Assembly: GCF_022539665.2 (NCBI RefSeq)
Contig: NC_081331.1
Coordinates: 4,994,501 to 5,058,500, forward strand
DNA from: Daphnia carinata
Taxonomy: Eukaryota > Arthropoda > Branchiopoda > Diplostraca > Daphniidae
Reading direction: 5' to 3'
Length of the DNA: 64,000 bases
Part shown: positions 24,802 through 36,236 of the stretch, one piece after another
Numbering within the stretch: position 1 is the first letter of the stretch
Layout: every line of letters starts with the position of its first letter
Notes under the pieces: model-generated
Seen by the model: only the letters and a program-made list of their open reading frames with translations
The model's database searches: none
Told to the model about the DNA's origin: nothing
Position numbers and translations under genes: made by a program

Positions 24802-26654
24802 ATGTCGGAGCAAAGTGAAGAAGCCATGCTAACGTATTATAAGCGCTTGTTTCCGTATGGACCTTACTTCAGGTGGCTTAATTATGGAAATAGTAAGTTA
24901 CCATGCATTCTAGAAAGAAAACAAAATTTAAAGTTGTGACAACACTGATTTTTTGCCATTCTACAGTTGTCAAAATTTTATAAGATTAGTTTTACTTTAC
25001 ACCATCTTGTATTTGTATCTATTGGAACGTGTAAGGATAAATGAGTTCCTAATTATAAGTAAATTGCACTTTACCACTTGATTTCACTCAATGAAATCAT
25101 TACTTTACCTTTAGTGAAAGAACATTATTTTCACAACCGGGAATTTTCATTCACTCTTCCTGATGACATCTACATTAGATATCAGTCTTTTAAGGATGAA
25201 GCAGAGCTAGAAGAAGAATTGAAAAAAATGAAGCCACAGAAAATAGATTTGGGTGCTGTATATAATCACAGGTAAAAATAAAGCTGTAATGTTTACTTAA
25301 AATTGTAAAACTTAATCTTCATCCTTCACCAGGCCAAAAAACCATAGGAGTATTACACACTTTCTTCCTATGGAAAAGGAATTGGTTTTTGATATAGATA
25401 TGACTGACTATGATGATGTCAGAAATTGCTGTCAGGGAGCAGATATATGTGACAAATGCTGGAAATTCATGGTTGTTGCCGTTAAAGTCCTAGATGTGGC
25501 ACTCAGAGGTTCTGTAACAATGCTCTGATGCTGCTTTTACAATCAAAGTTAATTATTGTTTGGATGTTACAGAGGATTTTGGTTACCAGCATTTACTATG
25601 GGTTTTTTCCGGTCGTCGTGGAGTTCATTGTTGGGTTTGTGATGACGCAGCGAGAGCTCTTGATCAGTCGGCGCGTTCTGCCGTCGCAGAGTATCTGCAG
25701 ATCATTAAAGGCGGTGAACAGCAAAATAAGAAAGTATCTTTTAACCAAGAACATCTTCATCCAGCAATAAGGTGAAAAGATTAAAATTCGGATCCATTTT
25801 AATGAGTCCAGCAAGTCAAAAACTTAAATTATTTTTAAGTCGAGCTGCCGGAATCGTCGGACAACATTTCGAATCAATGATGGTGGAAGATCAAGATATT
25901 CTTGGAAATGAAGAAGCAGTTAAGAAGTTTTTACTTATGATACCTGATGAACAATTGAGAAGTAAACTCGAAAAAACTATGCTTGACTATCACAATAGTA
26001 TAAGCCGGTGGAGAGTATTTCAAGAGTTGACGGCTAACACTGGCAAAACTAAAGTAAGAAAAAAACTTAAATCTATTTCCGGCTGATTATGGTTATTAAC
26101 GTGGACTGCCATATCTGTTTGATTCCATAGCGCCAAACTTTACATTTAAAAGAAGAAATAATGCTGCAGCTTACGTACCCTCGATTAGACATTAATGTTT
26201 CTAAACAACTTAACCATTTACTGAAATCTCCTTTCTGTGTACATCCAAAAACGGGCAAAATATGCGTTCCGATAGATCCCTCTAACGTGGAAGACTTTAG
26301 CCCCGAAACAGTCCCAACTTTATCGTAAGAAGCATTTAATTAACCTAAACAGTCACTTGGTTATTTGATGGGGCTACTTTGTTTCGTTTGCCTGTAGACA
26401 ATTAATCAACGAACTGCTAGAATTAAATTCTGAGAGCTTAGGCAAGGACGGTAAGAGTATGAAAGAATACGAGAGGACAGCACTGAATCCCTCTATCCAG
26501 CTTTTCAAAAAATTTCTCAACAATCTGGAAAGTTCCTGGAGACACAAGCGGATTATAGCAAGCGGTATAATAATATACACCACCAACGATTCAATTTTAT
26601 CAATATAATTTTCTTTACGCTTTTACGTCTTTAGATGCAAAAATGGAATTCTAA
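24802..26654 (+). CDS. Prim1: DNA primase small (catalytic) subunit
   Basis: Exons: 24802-24892, 25115-25271, 25333-25508, 25573-25771, 25840-26053, 26131-26324, 26398-26564, 26635-26654; 405 aa (human PRIM1 420) with every phase closing. It synthesises the RNA primers used by DNA polymerase alpha. Recognisable blocks: the catalytic motif [14 protein letters not shown] with the metal-binding Asp pair; the zinc-binding [25 protein letters not shown]; and near the C-terminus [30 protein letters not shown]. The N-terminal [18 protein letters not shown] also matches. The intron at 25772-25839 hides an open continuation, so the exon 5 start was fixed by matching [11 protein letters not shown] to the family. 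An AATAAA at about 26842 lies in the convergent spacer and probably ends this transcript. Confidence 0.95.
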
Positions 26655-26961
26655 AAATTGAAGCATTCAATCGTTGGTTAATACCTTTGCAGTTAAATTC
26701 AATCCCATGTATCTTTTAACTGAATGTAAAGAATTCCCCATGAAAAACGAAGTTGATCGAGTACAGTTTCCCGATGCAATCCAAATTTTTTTATGGAACA
26801 TTTAGTTGAACCTGTACCATTCGTATACAGTCTATCATTAATAAAGCCACTTGGTGTGTGAAACCATCTGTCCGTAAAGGATTTCAAATGATAATCACCA
26901 AATTCGTTCAACCGAAATATCGTTCAAGCACAAAATCTGTAGTACCATGAAAAAGGGTTCA

Positions 26962-28778
26962 TTATAAAATGATTTCGTTATTGTAGCTTCGCGTCAACTC
27001 TTTGTGAGGTAACACAATAGAATTACGGACAATAACTTCAGATGGAATCGTCACATTATTACCTAGATGATGAAATAGGCCTTATTGCAAAAAATTTAAG
27101 AATTTAAAGTAAAAATACCAAAAAATTACCCAGGATAGTTATAGAGGGATTTAACTTTCCCTCTTCGTTAAAAAGCGGAGCATTTTCCATTTTGGCGAAT
27201 GGTTTATCTGGATTAGGATCACACGGAGTTCCCTCCACCCGCGTCCAACATCCAATTTCACTATTTGCTCCTACAACACAAAAGCGGCGACAGAGAAAAT
27301 TAAGAAGAAAAATTGTCGATAATTATGTCTCACCGATAATACTATATAGAACTAGAGAATGGTCCAATATTCGTGAATGAGCTAGAACAATGGATTCCTT
27401 TATTCGAGTTCCGTAACCGATTGTCGCATGAGCACCAATGCTAACATTCGGACCTAACTGAAGTAACCGCAAAGCAAAGTCCTAGGTAAAAATTGATTTT
27501 TGAACAGAGGGACTAAACACTTACTACAGCAGTAGGATGAACATTAGCAGTTGCATGAATGTAAACATCGCCTATTATTGTCGGCTGAACGCTTTTGGCT
27601 AACCTTTCAGGTCTTCTTTCTCTGAAAAGCTGCGGAAGAATGAAAATAATGCCTCGTATTAATAAGAGTACTCTGTTATGAAAACAATAAAATGTGTGTG
27701 CGCCAAATTACGTTGAGATAGTGTCGATTTGCATATATTGCCGCACCGGGAGTCTTTAACTGAGACCACCACTTGATGGTTTGATAAACAAGAGCTTTCC
27801 CAGTCCCTGCCAATGGCATCAGAATTTCTTTTTCCAAGTACAACGCCTCCCTTTCAATACTGCTTCCGTTTTCCACACTTGAAAGAAGGAATGGCATAAT
27901 TATTTGGAAAAATCCCTTTTGTAGGGGTTTCGGACAACTAGAAAAAACAGAAAAATTTAAACCATACTTGTAAAAGTCCATTTGTTTCTTATTGAACACA
28001 TTGGCCATTTGATGGAAAACTTCTGGTGAGAAAATGTAGACTCCACAGTTGATCAATGTTGAGATAAATGTAGAAGGCTTTTCCACATAATGTTCCAATG
28101 TGTTGTTTTCCTTGTTTTCTACTATGCAACCATATATAAGGCTCTGCTGACGTGTAGCTTCAGTTGCCATTAGAGTCACTATTGCTTTCTGTTTCTCTCC
28201 ATGAGTTTTGTGAAATTCCAACATTTCAGTTAAAGGAAAATCAGCACAGACATCTCCATTCAACACAAAGAAAAAATCTGGATTCCCACAGCGAATTTGG
28301 TCTCGAAAATGATATAAACCCCCTGCAGTTCCCAGAGGTTCAAATTCTTGAAGATACCTACATCCAACAGATGTGAAATTATACTGCATTGGTCCTGCAT
28401 GTTATCATGTCTACCTTATATTTATCTTGTAAAGCTGAACCATATCTAGAACAAACTGGGACATTTCACTAACAGCATAATAGCCAAGAATGATGATTTC
28501 CTTTAAAAATGGGATTTGGACACATGCTTCAATATGGTGTTGTATTATGGGAAACCCAGCAACTGCAAATAGTGGTTTAGGGAGGTCCAAAGACAATGGG
28601 CGAAATCTTGTACCTAACATAAATAAACAATTTAAATAAAACCAATAAATGATCAATTAAGTTATTTATTTGTAGTTTGAAAAATGGATTAGAAATCGGG
28701 TATTACGATATTTCTTGCAAAAACTTACAATTTACCTTTCTGATTGCCTCCAATTAAAATTACAGCTTTAACCAACAT
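26962..28778 (-). CDS. Gmppa: Mannose-1-phosphate guanylyltransferase alpha-like regulatory subunit
   Basis: Exons in transcript order: 28778-28736, 28613-28415, 28357-27968, 27877-27712, 27629-27525, 27457-27334, 27270-27130, 27062-26962; 422 aa (human GMPPA 420). It belongs to the GMPPA branch: a nucleotidyltransferase fold with [21 protein letters not shown] then LDLPKPLF, the alpha-type [31 protein letters not shown] and [11 protein letters not shown], then left-handed beta-helix repeats ([19 protein letters not shown]) and the C-terminal [13 protein letters not shown] and ILPHKEL-type end. In mammals GMPPA binds GDP-mannose and inhibits GMPPB, so an allosteric role is inferred. The 90 bp interval 27878-27967 is open in frame and could be retained, giving 452 aa, but the family has no residues there. 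It lies tail-to-tail with Prim1 (308 bp). Confidence 0.93.
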
Positions 28779-29213
28779 TATAGCCAGGATATATCAAAGC
28801 AAGCTCCTCTGTTGGCGCACTGATTATTCAAGTGAAAGCTAAATGCCTGTTGCGCTCGTGCTACACCGTATACGTGGACAATTTATTCCGCACTTTCATT
28901 TATTACTGCTGTGTTGCTGTCTACTCTCTACTGCCCAGCTTTCACTTTATTACTAACATGCTGTGCGACGTAACCTGCTAGCCAAATTTTGATTCTATTT
29001 TTCACGGCAGATGGCATTGTTTTGTTTACATTTTCTACCCTTAGCGGACGGAACGTACAGAAAGAAATGAGAAAAAGTTTCCCGCCATGGCGAGTACGCA
29101 TCTTTCATTTTAAGGTAATAATTCCCGTCATTATTTATTTGTTTATTGTTAAATGGAGGAAAAACAAACAAACAAAAATTGTATAAAATAATGTAAGCAT
29201 TTTAACGGCTTCC
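28779..29213. promoter_or_regulatory. Divergent promoter between Gmppa and Eri1
   Basis: Only 435 bp separate the two start codons on opposite strands. A donor-like TTTTAAGGTAATA near 29110-29122 could end a non-coding first exon of the plus-strand gene. No TATA box is evident. A small plus-strand frame at 28989-29186 is most likely 5' leader sequence. Confidence 0.5.
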
Positions 29214-30693
29214 ATGGATAATCCTGTTGGGTTGTCCAGAAGGAATATAGGTGAAAGAAATCTGTGGGAAGAAACAAATCATTGTCTGTGTATACTAAAT
29301 CTTAGCATGTTGCATAGGGTTGAAGGACCTTTTAGCATGCATGCCTACAGTGATGAAATTAAGGAAATAATGAGGACTGACACAGTTGAACCCCAGAATG
29401 AAGAAAAAACTGTTGAAGAAGAAAACACAGATAATGAAGTAGCAAATGGAGCAGCTGATGGAGAAACCAAAGGAACAAAGGTTAGATCCAACAGCATTCA
29501 TTTTTTAACACATTTATCTATTATTTTGTTCTTGGCTAGGAAAGGGAATATAGCCACCCAGTTTATAAACAAATAGCATTCTTAAATGGAAAAATCAACA
29601 GTTATTCAAAGGCAGAACTTATTAAAAATCTAAAGATGTTGAAACTTGACACTGATGGAAGCAGAAGTGTCTTAGCTAAAAGACTGAAAACGTTTTATAA
29701 GAAAACAATGTTGAACGTCAGTGGGATACAAGAAAAAAATGGGAACTCCAAAATCAGAATCTTATTTGATTTCTATGTCATTATAGACTATGAAGCAACA
29801 TGTGAGCTCCTCAGAAATTCAAATTTCAAGTAAAGTCAAATTGGGACAATATCTTCAAATAAGTATCCCCTCAAACATTCTTTTCATTTAAAGGCAAGAA
29901 ATTATTGAATTTCCAGCTGTTCTGCTTAATTGTCAAAAAGGTGAGGTGGAAGATGAATTTCGGTCCTATTGCCGGCCAGTTCTTAATCCGTTACTGACAG
30001 AATTTTGCATGGAACTTACAGGAATCACGCAGGTTTTATTTTTTAATAACGCTTATAGAACAATGACGTAAGTTTTTGTGGTGATTTTGTTTCATCCTAA
30101 CATTGTTGCTCAGGATGACGTCGATACCGCTCCTTTGTTTACTGAGGTTTTGACGTCTTTTGAAGAGTGGTTGCAAAAGAAGAAGCTTGGCACAAAATAT
30201 TCATTTGCAATTGTAACTGATGGACCATGGGACATGGGTCACTTCCTTAAAAATCAATGTGCAGTAAGTACTTAGATCAATATCTACATCTAATATTATT
30301 TCTCATACACCAATTTTTGTTTATCATTTCTAGCTCTCAAATATTGAGTTCCCTACCTACTGCAAATACTGGATAAATATCAGAAAAACGTTCTCCAATT
30401 TCTACAATACCGGCAAATTACCCTTAAGCACAATGATTCAGTTAATTGGCCGTGAATTTCAAGGAAGGGCACATTCCGGCTTGGATGACGCACGAAATAT
30501 CACGTTCATTGTTCAACGACTGTTGAAGGATGGAGCGCGAATAATTTTCAACGAAAAATTGGTTGAAGGCAATGCAAAGCGAAGAGATGATGGCAATCCT
30601 TTTTTTTCTGCTCCCGTACACCACACAGAATTTAAAGCTATTCAGGGGAAACATCGACCTAATTTTCCCCAAAGAAAATCATCAAAAGTTTAG
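29214..30693 (+). CDS. Eri1: Eri1-family 3'-5' exoribonuclease (SAP + DEDDh)
   Basis: Exons: 29214-29480, 29540-29829, 29894-30032, 30114-30263, 30334-30693; 401 aa. A long acidic N-terminal part leads to a SAP-like helix pair (INSYSKAELIKNLKMLKLDTDGSRSVLAKRLKTFYKK). The exonuclease fold follows: DFYVIIDYEATCE carries the first Asp and Glu, EFPAVLLN and ELTGITQ are the family blocks, IVTDGPWDMGHFL carries the second Asp, and GRAHSGLDDARNI carries the catalytic His and last Asp. This matches human ERI1, which trims histone mRNA 3' ends, matures 5.8S rRNA and degrades small interfering RNAs. The start is the first ATG in the open first exon; about 60 N-terminal residues before the acidic stretch are unconserved, so a later ATG is possible. 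The 3' end faces CycJ 150 bp away. Confidence 0.92.
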
Positions 30694-30842
30694 TATTCTA
30701 GAATATGCTTAAATTGTGTTGATGAATACCCGTTTTATTGGTGATAAGCAAAGATACACGAAGAATTTCTGGATTTAGAGCAGACTTTTGAATTAACAAT
30801 TGAAACAACGTTTGTAGAGACTCTTTACACTTCCTTCCTTTT

Positions 30843-32000
30843 CTACATGGCACAATCAGTTAATCGGTACATCTGTTTTAGGTCACGGGGGTGTATCAAA
30901 TGCCGCCGCTTTGTTCTGGCACAGTTGTGATTTGACACACCTTTCAACTTATATTTACATTCCACCTTTGATTCTTCACGTATCAAAATGGAAGATTGTT
31001 GCTGCAAGGCAGGATTAAAGAAACATTCACTTTGAGTTATTTGGGCCAAATGAATTAGGAGCTGAACACATTCATCAATTTCTAGATAGGAATAGCCTGT
31101 CAAAATCTCCATCCCTTCTGGCCAGGTTGGAAGCAATCTGAATTGGAGCCGGGCAACTAAAATACAAGAGGCAGCAATGACTGAGGATTTGAAGTAGATG
31201 AAATTGACTTCAGTGAGAGTCAGATTTGCTAAGTACACAGCTTGACATTTCAAATTTTTAAAGCTGTTGGAATGGAGTCCTTCGGCACACTTAAGAAGAT
31301 CACAGGAGAGATAGTGCTCTAAGAAATCTAAGGAAGTTGAAAAATTAAGGTCCCATTTCCAGAAGTTAAGCAGCATCTACAAATAGATAAATTATAATGT
31401 TTGCTATTCACAGGAAGAACAATAATAATCAAACTTTGTACTCACCTTTTCCATTAATGAAAATTCATGTATTGAATTATGATGGTTGGTCAGAGATTGC
31501 AAATGTGAGAATTTTGGAACATTACTATCAACATCAACATATTTGGCTACACATTGAAAAAATATTAAAAAACACATGCTTGATTAAAAACAAAGCAGAT
31601 AATTAAGTAATCAGTTAATCATATTACCAGCAATCAAGAGACATGTGGACCCAGCCAACATAAGCTGTTGTTGATCAATTTCGTGGCAATCCATGAATAT
31701 GTCTAATAGATGAACTGCTAGGTGAAATGTTGAAAGAGACAGGCCGAGTTTGTCATTGAGCTGTTTGAGATTTTTTATTAAGTCTTGTCGAAAGGGTAAC
31801 TGGAACAAAAATGGTAGCATGATGAAGAGCTAATCCAATCAAGAAAAGAAACAGTAATGCATAAGCTAGTTACATACCTGAGGAGATCGTGCCTGGAACT
31901 GGTAATGGTAGAACCTTTCATTCTCTTTAAAACGCAGGAGGGCATAATACTCGTGGTTGTATGGAAACGTGTCATCATCACACGAATTGTGCCTAGCCAT
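30843..32000 (-). CDS. CycJ: Cyclin J
   Basis: Exons in transcript order: 32000-31878, 31799-31628, 31546-31446, 31376-30843; 309 aa, all phases closing. The N-terminal cyclin box has YALLRFKENERFYHYQFQARSPQ, LPFRQDLIKNL and LSLSTFHLAVHLLDIFMD, ending with a CLLIAGKYVD-type helix interrupted by an intron. The second cyclin fold starts at MLLNFWKWDLNFSTSLDFLEHYL. The layout and the YYA..R..E motif fit cyclin J, which in Drosophila acts in the ovary and early nuclear cycles. The C-terminal tail is shorter than the fly protein. Its polyadenylation signal (tttatt at about 30735) lies close to the end of Eri1, so the two 3' UTRs probably overlap. Confidence 0.85.
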
Positions 32001-32936
32001 CTCTACAAATACCAACTTAAACACGAAACAACCTTTCAACGTCCAGCCTCGATTCACTGCAAATTTCCCTTTACCTAATACTTAATACAGAACACGTGGT
32101 TAAACGTAGCAGACGACTGCGTTTGACGAAAAAACATTTTGCTGAGTATAGGTCGGGCTCGTCCGAGGTGCACTGCGAGAAACCGAGAAACAAGTGGTTA
32201 CGTAAAAAGTCCCCAAATACAAGTGTTCCTACAACCTGTGTTCCTACAACAGAAATGAAAAAAAACACAATAAAATTCTACATACGAAAGCTTTCTGACA
32301 ACCCCTCCCTTAAATTAGCATCTTCACCTCCAAATCTCGTTTCTCAGCCTTGAATATTTTCTTTCACTTCAATAAGGTCATGCCTTTGCAAATTCTCTTA
32401 ACAAAAATGCATCGAAACAGAAGTTATACAGACACTCACATCAACGTAAGATTTAATATAACAATCTTTGAATAAATTGACTTTTGCGTGATAGTTTATG
32501 GTAAACGTCATGTTTCCAGGCCTATAACGATGCACGCCACCAGAAAAATGTACAGTTGTCGGTTTAAACATCTTTTTACTACTATTGTGCTAAATGTCAA
32601 ATAAGCAAAGAAATAAGAAAAGGGAAAGAAACATTTATTCGCACGAGCTAGTAAAAGAAGTACTACTGCCCTGCGGTGCGTAATTAATGCAACTAGAAAG
32701 GAAAAAGTGTCCGGATATCTCTTAAAAAATAAGCAAATAAAAATCAAGAAACAACAAAAAAAAAACCTGCAATATGTTTCGTCCTACACTCTAAGCACTT
32801 GACCACGATGACTGAAGTTGAACCAAATACAACTTTAAAAGAGAGTTAAATGCAACAAAACAAATAGATAACATTTTTTTCACAAGTTATTGAATGCGAA
32901 ACCTTCATTTCGTAAAATGACTACTATTCTTCTTCG
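32001..32936. other. Intergenic region left of the TMEM8-like gene
   Basis: This 0.9 kb spacer holds the CycJ promoter (right of 32000) and the 3' UTR of the TMEM8-like gene, with an AATAAA candidate read from tttatt at about 32632. The plus-strand frame at 32096-32353 and the minus-strand frames at 32071-32268 and 32508-32747 have no family features and look fortuitous. Confidence 0.45.
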
Positions 32937-35507
32937 CTATTCTAGTTGCGAAAGATGTTCGTGATGATTAGAAGAGAGCTTCGTGATGTCCACACTTTTA
33001 CTCCCTTGCGGGATAACGAACACTATAGCTAGCGCAATTGAAATGTGCCATATACTGTGAACATAAAAGTAATTGTCCTCCGTTTCGAGGAAAGCGAAAC
33101 AAACCAATCCAACAATGGCGAACAATAAGCATGGTAATACAGCCTTCAAACAGTAGGATTTGCCTGGGTAACACTTGTGCATGTGGCAGCTCTGGCGAGT
33201 CTGTTGATTACAATGATGTCCATTAAGTTAGACGATGGAGATCCACTTGTGACATAAATATGTATATGGTGAGAAAGCCTAGTTACCCAGCAGACCGCAA
33301 TGAGACCAAGGCCACAAACAATCGGTATGGTAAACGAGGCGAATGACGTCGGATTGTAATGAACTGCCATAGCTATGCCGACCGCCCCGGCAATACAAAT
33401 TGCGCTGGAGATCTCTTCACTGACACTGGGATTAGCTACAATAAACGCAGTTAACCAAACCGAGGTTAAGGCCGCGTAGAAATCGCCAAACTGAAGAACT
33501 ATATGGGGAACATTTAAAATAATATCATCAAGCACAATTGAAAATTTGTTCATTTTTTGTACCAGTATAAGGCATCAGACAAAAACTGAACTCCGGCTGA
33601 TCGCACGCGTGATAAAACTAAATTCCAATAGAAATTTAATAACGATTAGTAGCCTAAACCCAACGGCACTAACTGAATGACTGTAATCAATTTGTTACCG
33701 AGGAGAAAAACATCGTTACGAAATACAACATGCACTGCGAATAAAAGCCTCTTCGAAAGGCAAGGATGATCGCTGGAATGAAAAACAGATTGCTCAGTGT
33801 CAGGAGAAGGACGGAGGATAGAAGTATTGTGGTCGAAAGGGCGTTCGTACCATCACTACAACTCCAGCCAGCAAAACCTTTAAGATTAGATAATTTTCTA
33901 TGAATTGTAACTTGTTTTCTTTGCTTAGATTTCTTTTTTAATTTTTTTTACTAGGGAAGATAATATTACCACTCGAGCAAACACAAGCAGAATATATTAA
34001 TCCAGCAGAAAAATACTGGATACAGCGGCCGTGAGGCCCACAGGCACCTTCCTTACAGGGCGATAGAGAAACTTGAATTTTAACTGAAATGTTTCGCTGA
34101 CAGTCAGTCTCATTCCACCTATGATTTCGTGGAATTAATTTAGTTGATTTATTTCAAATAGCATGACTATTCGATATACCCTATGCAATTGGCGTAAAGC
34201 GACAAGTACCAAATGCCAGCAAGTGGATAAGGAACAATAACTGTGGCCTTAGGATTCAGGTCTGAGCTATTGGCGCTAAACCGGGTTCCGTTCAGGTTAT
34301 CTGGTGTTCCGTAGGTGAGATAGCCGAATATGCTACTGTTACTTTCACTCTAAAAATATAGGCTGAATTATCTATAAGCTTTATTTTCTAAAATTATATT
34401 TTATAAACCTCATTGAACCTTATATCGACTTGTAGAGTTCCTCCTATATCTACAGGGGAAAAAGTAGTCCAAGACAGAAGGGTCGGGAGATCATTGGATT
34501 CGAGATCGAGAATGGATTCCGTGCTAGCAGTAATATTGCCAGCCTCATTATCTTGGTCTAATATCCATTTGACATTGAGTGGTTGAGCATAGCTTTTTCT
34601 CACTAATCTGGAGGCAGTTTCTTCAACATCCCCGTTGACTATTGATGAACTTGCGTTGAGAGGAAGAGTTTCAACTCTGCCCCAAAACAGAGTGGTGCAT
34701 GATATTGTCAACCCCTAAATAGAACCAATTATTAATCGTTCGGTTAAATTTTCAAAGCAATAAGGCGTGAATTAGCTTTTTGTTGGATGCGCGTAACATC
34801 TTCTAAAACAAAAACAGCACCAAAAATAGCCGAGGAAGGTTTGCGAGGATAAATAGTCAACCGTTGTTCTAGACCGTCACTGAAGAAGTTTTCCTCATAG
34901 TCTACCGGTTGATAAATCCAAGTGAAATTGGGATAGCTGGCATTAAAAATATTAACGATAGGTAATCCATCGTGCCGGAGAAACCTAAGGAAATATGAAT
35001 AAATGGAATTGTTTAGTGAATTTCGAACCACCAACGAGAAATTCAACAAACTTACAATGTGACGTTAGTCCAAATACAACCTTTCGTGACATTTGCAAAG
35101 AATGAGAACACCAGAGGATAATCAGCATCAACTACTGGAATTTGAAGGAGCTGGCCATTTTCAAGACCGTCACCATAAGCACTCACACCTCTAGGTAGAA
35201 ATTCTTGAATGACACTGCATCTAACAAAAACACTCTGCACAGCAACTGCATAAGAAAAACTTCACATTTAAATTTAAACATCTAAAATATGTTAGAAATC
35301 ACTCAAAATAAAAAAGTTTATTATTTTTATAACACTATAAAATGTATGGTGCAAGAATGCAATGAACAATCATTTGTGTATCCATAATACTGTTTCCAAT
35401 ATTAGAAGCATTTCGTGTTCAAATATTACAAGGTAAATAAAACATGACTTACTGACATAAATGCAGAATGAAAGGACACCCCAATTACTGCTCATCAAAA
35501 CAGTCAT
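32937..35507 (-). CDS. TMEM8/PGAP6-like multi-pass membrane protein (CREST superfamily)
   Basis: Exons in transcript order: 35507-35453, 35245-35056, 34984-34777, 34714-34409, 34349-34180, 34118-33970, 33877-33699, 33617-33563, 33498-33287, 33200-32937; about 595 aa. A signal peptide precedes an extracellular beta-rich region with several N-glycosylation sequons, then an EGF-like piece (CKEGACGPHGRCI...CVC). A membrane domain follows with GWSCSDGTNALS, TMFFSSFYHACDQPE, and YVHSIWHISIA near the end. FYHACD and HSIWH carry the conserved His and Asp residues of the CREST hydrolase superfamily. TMEM8A/PGAP6 is a GPI-cleaving phospholipase A2, so lipase activity is possible here but inferred. The 33617-33563 exon was found from the conserved YHACDQP. 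The exon ending at 34777 has no GT donor; a GC donor is the only join keeping RIQQKGL-type continuity. Confidence 0.85.
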
Positions 35508-36236
35508 ACTTGACAAGCAGCTGATTTACAATTTGTAGAAAGAATAGTAATATTTTAACACCATGTCACCAAGTGAAGTTCCCTCTACATATTAAAACTG
35601 TAAATTTGCATTATACAAAATTAAGTTTTATTTACTGGAAATTAAGACACAGATGTAATGGTGAAGGGCTACAACAATACTGACCTGCTTGTTGACGTTA
35701 TTGTCAAGTACATTCTCCTTACTATTCCGTTTCCCAATAGGTATGAATGACTATGTATGACTCTGTAGAGCCATTTACAATTATTCTATCTACAGAAATA
35801 TCTCACCAGCATTTGCTATAACTTCCTGAATTACTATATACCATAGTCAAGGGCGACTGCATGCTTTCGTAAAAACGCTCGTAGCAGAAGACTACAAAGT
35901 ACCGATCAATGAAAGGTAAACATGGAACCAATTCACTAATCGACGTTGCAATAAAATTTATACAATGCAAAAAGTTTGTCAGTGACTGTAAGACAGAGAT
36001 CTACTGGTTTTCTGCCTCAATTTAAGGCCTAGGATCAAGCTAGTCAACGGAACATTAAATGTGTAACGGAATTTTTTTTTTTTTTTTTTCACATATGAAT
36101 AAAATGCATTCTTAAATAGGTGACATGGTAACTTTGTTTATCCCCCACTTCTCCCCTTCGGACCTCCGTATTGGCCAGCGACCAAACGTCAGCCATCACA
36201 ATTTCACACGGTTGACGAAAGATTAAGACGAAAGAA
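35508..36236. other. Spacer between TMEM8-like and zinc-finger genes
   Basis: It holds the TMEM8-like promoter on its left and the zinc-finger gene 3' UTR on its right. Possible polyadenylation signals for the latter read from tttatt near 36245 and 35627. There is a long T run at 36071-36089. No gene was seen. Confidence 0.5.
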
